A stretch of DNA of 64,000 nt, from positions 62,001 through 126,000 of the forward strand of contig WAID01000015.1 in assembly GCA_016584495.1 (NCBI GenBank), read 5' to 3'. Positions 12,997-22,978 of the stretch are shown in pieces. A model generated the notes under the pieces. The model did no database searches, was not told where the DNA came from, and was given only the letters and a program-made list of their open reading frames with translations. The position numbers were made by a program, and so were the translations under genes. Numbering within the stretch: the first letter of the stretch is position 1; each line of letters begins with the position of its first letter. The DNA is from Celoporthe dispersa (lineage: Eukaryota > Ascomycota > Sordariomycetes > Diaporthales > Cryphonectriaceae).

Positions 12997-14376
12997 CTAG
13001 ATGCGTGATTCGTTCCATGCTACTTCAGTCTGAACAGAAATAGCACGCGGATCATTCATAGGGATATGGTTGAGCCGCACATCGTTCCCGACGCCAACAC
13101 TGGCATAACTCATCCCATGTTGTTGTTCTGGCCACGCATTAAGGCCTTCCACGTCATTGTCGATGCTTGCCGTTGTCGTATACCCTGTTCTCTTCTTGCC
13201 CCTCGAGTTGCCTTGTCCGAAAGTAATCAGTGATGGCCTAGCTGAAGGCTGGCTGCGTTCTGAGCTCAGACCGAGTCGACCCATAATGTAGACCATGACG
13301 GGGCGAAGTGTCGGAAGGCTGGCTGAAATTATTCCCAACGAAGGTTCAACGATCCACCACATGACCAGGTTGGCCAGATAATCTGCGACAATCACAGTCA
13401 GCTACTGAACTTCAAGACCCGTCCCAGAGAATACCACTGCGTACAAGTTACGTCCAAACTGGAGCCGAGCTGATACATGCGCACCATCAGTGTCAACTTG
13501 TAGATGCTAGCTATCAAAACGACGGCTCCAATCAAGAAGTTGGCGCCGATAGCGACTTTGACTTTTCGGCCTATATGGAGTTTATAGACCTCGTACATCG
13601 GCAAGCACAGGATCAGAGCGTCCATGATAATATTAGGGATACCGTTCGTACTGAGATAGAAGACGTTGGCGTTTATGCACTTCGAAGCGTCATCGTACAT
13701 ATCCCAATAATCGTGGATCGGTGAACACTGGAAGATAGTGGCGACTGCTGGGTGTTAGACGGCGGTTGCAGGCAGTGGTGTGGCTTCCTTGAAATGTATG
13801 TGTAGGAAATTGGGGTACACGGGGACGAGGGAGATGGAGGACGTACACATGCAACCAACCCACCAGGCAGCATTGACTGTTCCCAGAATGATGTATCCCC
13901 ACTTCATGAACCGTGTTGGAAAAATACGATAGTACATAGACAGCACACTCCACTTGATCAACATTACGCCGGTGAAGTAGATGAGCTCGCCACTGTACAT
14001 ATTCTGTAGAGAGCCGAGTTAGACGCAGAAGAATCAGACATGCTAATGTTCGAAGAGTGTTATTACTGACCAGGAAAACGTTTCTCAAGGCATCATGCTT
14101 TTTCTCCAAAGCGACGACAAGATGAAGCCCAACGCCTCCTGCCGTGACGCAGAGAACGCAATTGATGTACTCTGCCCATATAAAGATAACCGACACCACG
14201 GAAAGCCAGTCGTCAAGGGCAAGGCCAATATCGCGTGTGCGTTGCAGTCGTACGTAGATGCGAAGAGCGACAAACAGAGTTGCCACAGTCAGGATGGCCG
14301 TAATAACGCGAATGACAAGAGGTCCTTTGTCGTAATTCAGAAATTCTTCTGAGTATTCAGTCGAGTTGGAAGACAT
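12997..14376 (-). CDS. fungal rhodopsin-domain 7TM membrane protein
   Basis: Integral membrane protein of the fungal 'rhodopsin domain' (Pth11-like, without CFEM) group. Exons 14376-14071, 14003-13847, 13747-13445 and 13382-12997 join in phase and give 383 residues. Several hydrophobic helices follow a short Asn/Ser-rich N-terminus. A family-typical loop Cys is in IFQCSPIHDYW, and the last helix ends in the usual IISASLPTLRP motif. A polar Ser/Gly/Asn-rich tail of about 90 residues follows. The N-terminus lacks a signal peptide or Cys-rich CFEM domain. Such genes occur often inside secondary-metabolite clusters. Their ligand is usually unknown, and none can be inferred here. Confidence 0.85.
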
Positions 14377-15976
14377 TTTGGGGTCTAATCTGAGAAGGGG
14401 ATTGACCTGTTGTCCGGAGAGGGCGGTAAAACAAAGGAAAGCACTGTTCGCAGTGGGAGGCCAGGACTACGCCTTCATTAACTAGCTACGGCTGAGATGT
14501 GACGAGCATGGTATAGGCATAATAGTGGTAGTATTTTAACGCCGCTGAGTAACTTTCCGTGTGGCAAGAAAGGGGGGTGCGCCATCGCCAGGTTTCCTGC
14601 GTTAGGCGCCCAGTGTGCCTAAAGCGATCAGCGAGACTCTACCACAGTAGAGCGAAGGAAGGCGACAAGAAAGGATATTTCAAAACCACTTGATTTCCCA
14701 ATCCCACGCTGCGACCCCGTGATATCCATTTAGGGAAGTCTCCTCCGATCAGGGGTGCAAAAGGAAGGTCTTGAAGAGTGTTACGGGTGGCGGAGCAGAG
14801 GATTCGAATCCTTCCATTTAAAAAAAAAAGTACCCGGCCTGCCGACGAGCCGACGCGAGCCACCCTAACATTCCAAAGTACAACGACTGTAAGCACTACC
14901 TTGAAACCCTACAGTCTCACACCAGAGTGAGGTCGCAGGGTGGCATGCAGGAGCTGAAAGGGAAAAAGCACCGCTCAAACCTTACAGACCGGTGAGAGGA
15001 TTTGATCCTACACATCTCAAAGAAAGGATTAATGCTCTTCTGATTCCTCCGGATAGGGAACCTTTATGAGGTATGGTGAGGTTCCTTACATGAAACCGTT
15101 ACATGCGTTGTGCTTTATTCTCTCTTTTCATTTGGCCTCCACGGCGTATTTGTCGAACTGTTCTAGGCACACGATGCGAGGGACTCGCTGCTACTCTGTG
15201 CTCTAGACCATTACCGAATTCTCACTTCACTCGACTCAGCAGACCCTGATATGGAAGAGGAGATATGTGGTTCAAAGCTGCATGTCAGCACTCCATGAGG
15301 AGACCTTCTCGGGTGAGGAAGCAAGTAGCTTTCAGGGGGGGGGGGGGGGGGATTTGATTTGTGTCTCTGGACCGCTTGGCGTTGGCGTTGGCGGCCACAC
15401 CACCTCATGGTCTCACAACATCAGGCGATTTTGTGCTAGTAACTCGCATTGACCGGTCACTTTACTGTGGTACTTGTGGAGGATCGTAAGCGACCCTCTT
15501 CTCGCACTGCCGTGCAATCAACGACTTCAGGACACGTGGGGGCCGAAGCGTGTTGGTCATCCTGCAGATAGCCCACGTCTAGGCCCGCGGTTCGACAAAA
15601 GGACCTACATATGGGCGGAGCCTTTTCACATTATATCTCTGCAGAGTAGCTCAAGTGGGCTGTGGCCAAGGTGGTACACTAGTAAGATTGGCTGTACTCA
15701 GAGCGAGAGTCAGTCAGTCTCCTTGTGAAATCGAGCGCGTCTGGACCAAATTATCAACCCACTCGGTCATTTTGATTAAGGCTTCATCACGAAATACTTC
15801 ACGCTGACCTTGTCCGTCTGCATAAGATTCTCAGCCTCGGTATCTGCCAACATTCCCAGTTCTCTGTCCCACCATTCTTCGTAAGGTCTTCGTTTATTGC
15901 AATCGAGGCACCGAGGCACCCCACACTTTCTTACTACAATTGCGGGATTACTCTGCTGGAAGTACTAGCTGAAGCC
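14377..15976. other. long intergenic stretch with G17 run
   Basis: A 1.6-kb stretch without a credible gene. It contains an uninterrupted run of 17 G at 15335-15351. A palindromic tRNA T-arm-like motif (GGATTCGAATCC) lies near 14811, beside an A-run near 14820, with no complete cloverleaf visible. The last few hundred bases should hold the dehydrogenase promoter. Confidence 0.45.
15335..15351. repeat. G17 mononucleotide run
   Basis: Seventeen consecutive G on the plus strand in intergenic DNA. The run is a likely hot spot for length polymorphism or sequencing error. Confidence 0.9.
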
Positions 15977-17809
15977 ATGGCGGATATTAAGCTCACGGAC
16001 TTCGAGGTTCGTTTAGTATCTTGACGCAGAGAGTAGCAAACGTCCTGATCATAGCCTCAGACATTCCGCAACGTCATCGACAATGAACTCGTCCCCACTG
16101 CTGAGACCCGTCGGGGGTAGACTCGACCACCGGACAACCCCTTGCACTTGACGTTCCCGTCTCGACGCAGAAGGATGTCGACCGCACGGTGACGGCTGCT
16201 CAGGCGGCCTTCTTGAAGTGGCGCGACCTCTCTCTTGACGATCGAGCCGCATATATACTCAGATTCGCAGATGCAATCGAAGCAAACCAGCAAGAGTTCG
16301 CCCAGTTGCTCAGCAAGGAAACCGGTAAACCCCCAACGGCTGCTGGTATCGAGCTGTTCATATCCCTCGGCTGGATGCGCGGGACTATGAAATACAAGTT
16401 GGGCGAAGAAGTGATCGAAGATTCCAAGGAGGCACGTATATGACCTCAAGCCTTCTACCAAAGTCCCGGCGCGACCACGGCTGACCTCTAGATTGGATTA
16501 TAGCGTAGTATCGTACTGCGTTATCTGCCACTCGGCGTCGGGGTTGGCATCGTCCCCTGGAACTTCCCGATTTTGCTCGGTCTTATCAAGCTTGCCTCTT
16601 GTTTGTACACGGGCAATACCATGATCTGGAAGCCGTCACCATATTCACCGTATACGGCTCTGAAGTTAGGAGAATTGGGTGCCAAGATCTTCCCTAAAGG
16701 CGTGTTCAATGTCCTAAGCGGCGAAGAGGACTTGGGCCCAATGCTGACCGGTCATCCGGGAGTTGCAAAGATCAGCTTTACCGGTTCTGTCGCAACTGGA
16801 AAGAAGGTCGTGGCCGCCTGTGCTCCGACTTTGAAGCGTGTATCACTTGAGCTTGGAGGCAACGATGTCGCCATAGTGCGACCGGACGTTGATATTGCAG
16901 CAGCTGTACCTAAGGTAACTTTCCAATACATCTCAAAGACAAGGCATGAAGGTCTTCTCCAACTGACTTACCCTCTCTTTATCAGATCGCATCTATCGCT
17001 TTCATGCTTGGCGGCCAAGTCTGCTTTGCTGTCAAACGTATCTACGTCCATGAAAGCGTTTACGATGCATTCCTTGCTGCTTTCATTGACTTTGTCAAGA
17101 CTCTGTGAGTAAATATTTCCCTCGCGACATGTTCCCCTTGTTTGTCTCATGAACTTGTCACGGGAGGTGTCGGCAGTTTCGGGATCTAAAGAGTTCTGTA
17201 AAGATCTGCATTATCTTGCACCTCCGTGACCTCGAGAGATGTCTCTTCACACAATTTCTGAAACTATTGAAATGGAAATGCCTGACTGAGAATGGGTGCA
17301 GGAAACTTGGTGGGCCTCAAGATCCAGAGGCCTATTTTGGACCGGTCCAGAATAGCATGCAGTACGCAAAGCTGCTAGATCTATATGAAGAGGTCTCTAA
17401 GAAAGGTTGGAAGGTCGCGCTTGGCGGCGATTCTTCAAAGAAAGACCAAGGTTTCTTCCTTCCTGCCACCGTGATCGACAACCCACCCGAGGACTCCCGC
17501 CTCGTCGTGGCGGAGCAGTTTGGGCCTATTCTTCCTATTCTCAAATGGTCGGACGAAGACGATGTTATCCGACGTGCCAACGCGTCTTTGATGGGCTTGG
17601 GCGGTTCTGTTTGGGGGAAGGATCTGGCAGCAGCCGAGAAGATGACCAGACAACTGGAGGCCGGCACTGTATGGGTCAATTCTCACTTCGAAATAGGACC
17701 AGAGGCGCCAGTCGGTGGCCTCAAGGAAAGCGGCCTTGGTGTTGAATCAGGACTAGAAGGGCTTAAGGGATGGTGTAACTCGCAGGCGGTCTGGGTCCGG
17801 AAGACTTAA
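15977..17809 (+). CDS. aldehyde dehydrogenase (frame broken)
   Basis: NAD(P)-dependent aldehyde dehydrogenase of about 470 residues, oxidising an aldehyde to an acid. Exons: 15977-16006, 16061-about 16410/16435, 16504-16914, 16986-17104, 17302-17809. Family landmarks are VPWNFP, the GST-type motif FTGSVATG, LELGGND, the catalytic Cys in GGQVCFA and the closing GVGGLKESG-like segment (PVGGLKESGLG). Two problems exist. First, the frame shifts by one base at a G5 run (16113-16117); a sixth G would restore TRRGVD. Second, the strong donor at 16436 does not match the phase of the acceptor at 16503. Only a weaker donor at 16411 keeps the frame, at the cost of nine residues. The gene is either decaying or miscalled at one or two bases. 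It sits between the PKS block and the A-T-R enzyme, pointing to a tailoring role on a polyketide aldehyde. Confidence 0.8.
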
Positions 17810-18738
17810 TGCTACTGGTGTCGCATGGGATTCTAGCAACGGCAAAATCAAGGGGAGAGTTGAATTTACAGAGTGTTATCTCAATGATTATTCTACACCC
17901 TCCCATCTCCTATCATGACAGTCTAGCGGTGGCATGCGGGCAGGTAGGGAGTAAATGGGACAATACACTCAAAGTACAACCTGACAGCCTGAACTAGTTT
18001 TCTATGAAGACCTAACAGTGAGTATCACTTTACCGACGCGTGGTTTCTACACAAGTCATTTCATATGTGGCATCCATAAAGCTGAGCTAGAGTCCGATTT
18101 GATTTGAGCTAAAGTGCGGCTCGTCTTGGTTGCCCGGAATCTCATCAAGCCGATTTTAAAACCTTCCTTCCAACATGCAGAGGTAGCCAAGTATTCCTAC
18201 GGAGTTCCATATACCACGCAGGACCCGCGTACAATTCTCTAGCGCGAATCCTGAAGGATTGCATATGCCGGTCTGGGGGACTTTTGCTACATAGTAATCC
18301 TACTGCATAGGTGTTCAATAGTCTACCCTCTTTTGGGATAGACCTCCGTCAAAGCCCCACACCGTGCGATGTAAACGGCCTTGGTTGTAAGCACAAATTC
18401 TCACTGCATAGCTGACTGCAGATTTGCATCGCAATGCGTCAGGCTAAGATGCCCCTGTCCCCGAGCCAAGCGGGCTGGGGACTCATCATACCATAGTATT
18501 CACCAAATACATACAAGCAAGTATTACAATGCTATCTTAGGTTAGCCAAAAGGGTGGTTGGAAGGATGTTCAGACGCTGCAATCGGGTCGTTCTCAATGG
18601 ATTGATACTCTGTATTCATTGGCGCGGTATCTTGCTTGCGATAAGAATTTTGAGTATTGAATTTCGAATGTGACTTGACATCTCTGCTTTTCCGCTCCGA
18701 GATCTCAAGATTAGATACAACGCAAGTGATTTGTTGTC
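17810..18738. other. intergenic upstream of A-T-R gene
   Basis: A 929-bp spacer between two genes on the same strand. No reading frame or RNA gene is supported. It presumably holds the A-T-R promoter. Confidence 0.5.
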
Positions 18739-21700
18739 ATGTCTACTTACCAACATCATGCCGATTTTGAGAAGGAGTTGCTACCACACTTGGTCGACCG
18801 TCGCGCTCGGGACAGACCAGGTGATGTTTACGGCCTCTGGCCAGCATCCCTTTCTTCATACGCCGCGGGGTCCCGCAGCATCACGTATGCTGAACTCGCG
18901 AATGTTGTGGATGGCCTGGCCTGGTGGCTTCTGAAGGAGCTTGGACAAGGAAAAGATGGCCCAAACGTCTTGGCTTTCATCGGTGCCAATGACGTTCGGG
19001 TGACAGCTTTAATCCTCGCGGCTGTGAAGGCCGGTTATGTGGTACGTCCTCGTTGTCTCTGGTCTATAGTACCATAGTAGGATCTATATACAACTGCTCA
19101 CAGACTGACACTGCTTAGCTATTCACCACGTCTCCGCGCAATAGCCCAGCTGGACACCGCTCTCTCTTTCAAACCTTGAATTGTCGAACTTTGTTGACCA
19201 CAAACCCGATACCACCAACTTTACCTGCCATTGTCGAAATTGGCGGCCTGAATCACCTCACGGTGCCAGGCGTGGACGAGCTGCTCAAGGAGAATCACAA
19301 GCCGTTTCCCTACGGAAAAGAATATGAAGCCGGACGCTGGGATCCTCTGTGGATTATGTAGAGTTCCCCTGCAAGCCCCAATCCCACACAACAGCCGAGT
19401 AGCGCTGTTGCCTCTGATCCTTGGGCTAATTAATGTTTTCGTCTCTGTTAGTCACACCTCCGGCTCGACTGGGCTCCCAAAGCCCTTGATCTGGACCCTG
19501 GAGTCAGCAGCACGGCACTCGCTCGGGGCTAATTCACCATTACCACCTCAGGAGGATTGTACATCGGTGGAAGAGTTAATAGCCGGGAAACGGGTGCTTG
19601 TCACAGTCCCCCCTTTCCATGTAAGTCTTCCGTCGAGGAAGAAATATTCACCAAAGCTAACCTCATTCTACCGCAGGGCGCAGGGTCAGGTCAGTACTTG
19701 TGCTGGGCAATACCTTTTGACATTGTCCCTGTTGCACCGGCTGCTGCTGGAATTGTCACAGCGCAGGGCCTGGTGGACGCTCTTGAGCAGACATCGGCGG
19801 AGGTTGCCGTGCTCGTGCCGTCTGTGGTATCAGACCTGGCTCAGGATGAGAATCTCCTCGATCGCTGTGCAAGATATCTGAAGCTCATCTTGTACATCGG
19901 TGGTGACTTACCACAGGCCCTTGGAAACCGCGTTGCGTCGCGAATTCAACTGAGGTGTTGGTGGGGAGCATCCGAGTGCGGTATCCCACACCAATTGATT
20001 CCACCGAATCTAAGCCCAGATGACTGGCGGTACATACGCTTTCATCCATGCTCTGGTGCTGAGTTTGAGCCTGTGGCAAAGGATACCTTCGAGCTAGTCT
20101 TTAGGCGGGACGACTCGCTTCCACAGCTGTGCTTCAGCGTTGAAGGCCACCTGAAGGATGGCCAGGACCTTTATCGCACAAAGGATCTCTTCCAGCCTCA
20201 CCCGACCGTCCCAGACGCTTGGTGCTGGAGGGCGCGAGCTGACGATATCATTGTCTTCCTGAATGGAGAAAATACCAATCCTGTCTCCATGGAACAGTAC
20301 ATCGTCGCCAACCATCCTGAGATCAGTGCTGTCCTCGTCGTAGGCTCCCAGCGCTTTCAAGCAGCTTTGCTTGTCGAGGCCAGCACCGCTTCGAACTCGG
20401 CGTCCCTCATCGAACGAATTTGGCCCACCGTTCAGGAAGCTAACAGCTTTGCTCCGGCCTATGCCCGTATTGACAAAGCAATGATCCTCATCGTACCGGC
20501 AGATCGTCCTTTTATTCGGGCTGGCAAGGGGACTGTTCAACGCGCCGCGAATATTAAGGAATTCGAAGTTGAGATTAACAAACTATACTCTGAAGCCGAC
20601 ATGATCACCGACGACGACTTCTCCTCAAGTAAAGACGAAGCCTTGATCAGCTTGGCACACGGTGGATCTCTCAGCCACTTTCTTGAGAAAAGTCTTCACG
20701 AGGTTTTAGGCCAGCAGGGCTCGGATGAGTTTGCGAGTCCTGGAGCAACCTTCTTCGACCTCGGCATGGATTCTCTCATGGCTCTCAAATTCCTTCGTAT
20801 CTTACGGCGAGGCTTTCAACGCCCGGACCTTGGCTTGTCTACTATCTACTCAAACCCAACAATCTCACAGCTACAGGTCGCCCTTGCCACCAGGACAGGC
20901 AAAGGTCAAAAAGCCGACGGTGTCGACGCCGAGCTGTTCGATTCGCTGGTACGAACTTATCTTAGCCTTGTGCAGCAGATCCCCATTCCGGAACCATCAC
21001 ACTCCACGGACACGGACGAAACATGGATCAAACAAGGGCCAGTGACAGTGATCCTCGCGGGGTCTACTGGCACAGTAGGGTCATTCCTCCTCCGAGCACT
21101 ACTTGATCGACCGGGGATAGGACACATATTTTGTCTCAATCGTGGGCAAGATGGTGGCTATTCTGCGCAAAAGACGCGTTTCACGTCCTCCGGTCTAGAT
21201 TTGGACGGTCTTGACCAGCGCGTCACCTTCCTTCAGGCAGACTTGAGCAAAACAATGCTCGGGCTTGAGGAGAAAACTTACGAGCTATTGTGCCTACAAG
21301 CTGGACTCATTATCTGCAACGGCTGGTCAGTCAATTTCAACCTGGGTCTAGCTTCTTTCCGCGGACAGCTAGCAGGTCTGGTCAATCTCTTTAGTCTCAT
21401 GGCCAAATCCCCTCGCATCGACAATACTCGGCTCGTCTTCATCTCCTCCGTCGGTGCCGTTGGCCAACTTGCATCTCATGGCAAAGCCATATTAGAGAAG
21501 ATATATACATCGCCGGGTACCTGTTTTCCGAATGGATATGCACAGAGCAAACTTATAGCGGAAATATTGTGTGATGCTGCTGCTCAACAGGGACTGAACG
21601 TCGATGTCGCCCGCCTTGGTCAAATTGCCGGCGCTGTGCGAAGGCCAGGCGGCGAGTGGAACAAGTCAGAATGGTTTCCGAGCCTGGTTATCAGCTCTTT

Positions 21701-22249
21701 GAATCTCGGTTATCTGCCAAGCGACCTGGGCCGTCAGTTCTCACAAATTGACTGGCTCCCGTCTGATCTCCTCGCTGACGCGATAGTCGACCTCGCGTTG
21801 GCGCCAGCGGATGTCACAATGCCTCGTGGTGCTGTCCGTGTCTTCAATCTACGGAATCCCCGCACTACGACGTGGAAAGTACTGCTGCCTGCTGTGATCC
21901 AGGCAGCCAAGCTAATTGACCCCGAGAAGACGCTGGAAACCGTGACTCCATCTACATGGGTGAATAGTCTTGGCCAGATTGAACGGGGGACGCTGCTCAG
22001 AGCGCTGATGAGAGAACCTTGATGCTCTTCCCAGCAATCAAGCTCTTGGAATTCTATCGCGACGAGCTCTGGGCCACTGACATATCTTCAAATGCGAGTG
22101 ACGACGAAGAAACGGCAACGAACCAGCTTATGGAGATTGAACGATCTCTAGCCAACAGTTTGGCTTTGCGTAGCATTGAAGCTGTTTGCACTGACTGGAT
22201 GAGGAAGTGGGTTACTGAATGGATAGTGTCAGGCTCAAAGAGCATATAA
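18739..22249 (+). CDS. NRPS-like A-T-R carboxylate reductase
   Basis: Adenylation-thiolation-reductase enzyme of about 1,094 residues. It activates a carboxylic acid with ATP, loads it on its carrier domain and releases it by NADPH reduction. Exons: 18739-19041, 19119-19357, 19452-19620, 19677-22249. The A domain carries HTSGSTGLPKP (A3, near 182), WGASECG and the hinge RADDIIVFLNGE. The T-domain Ser is in LGMDSLMAL near 597. The R domain has GSTGTVG near 698 and YAQSK near 856. As given, the frame stops at 22018-22020. One extra G in the G5 run at 21985-21989 would join it to an open frame ending at 22249, which carries the usual C-terminal helix region of this family. There is no condensation domain. 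The partner acid could be the released polyketide, an aryl acid or an amino acid. Confidence 0.88.
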
Positions 22250-22978
22250 ATGAGCTGAGAGAGTAAAACGTGCTTCGGGCGCTGCATAAAATTATACATT
22301 CTTGCGAAGAAAAGAAAAACCAAAAAAAACCCCCTACTTGTACTAAGAAGTGCAACAATTTCTTTCTTGAAGCATGCAAAGAGTATTACGTAGATCACTA
22401 AGAATAATTATAAAGAGAAGATGAGCGTAACAATAAATACGGAATACTAAGAGCAGTAGATCTTGATTAGCTTTATCTGGAAGCTTGTATATATATATTT
22501 GATATCTTATGTGTGTGCGAGGGCCGGCTTCTTGGTACTTTATATGGGACTGACTCTCATTGAGCTATGGCGCGCTACAGAAAGAAGGAAAGGAAAGGAA
22601 AGAGAAAAGGCCAGCTAGAAAGCTGAGGCTATCGACACTGCTGGGCAGGCGCCTGGCAACAGCGCACAGGCCAGGTCAGGCCAGTGACTCACTGGCCCTC
22701 GCACACTTTATGCAAGCATTCGGTCACGAGATAGAGGTGCACTTGGATGTTGAAAGCAGGTCAATTGAACATTTCTCTTTTTAAAAAAAAGATAAAAATA
22801 GGAACAAAGAAAACAAAAGACAACGCAGACAACTCAGACAGAAAAGCATGATTTGCTGCGTATTGTTAGCCCTCGACTACTATGTATTGGAGGCGATCTC
22901 ATGCTGCGGTAATACTGAGATTGGGAGCGCTGACTTACCCCTGGTGGGAGTGTTGGGAGCCCCACCCCCCAAAAAAAA
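22250..22978. other. intergenic, convergent ends
   Basis: A 729-bp AT-rich spacer between the A-T-R gene and the minus-strand microexon gene. It has A-runs and a GGAAA-type purine tract near 22585-22610. No gene was found. Confidence 0.5.
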
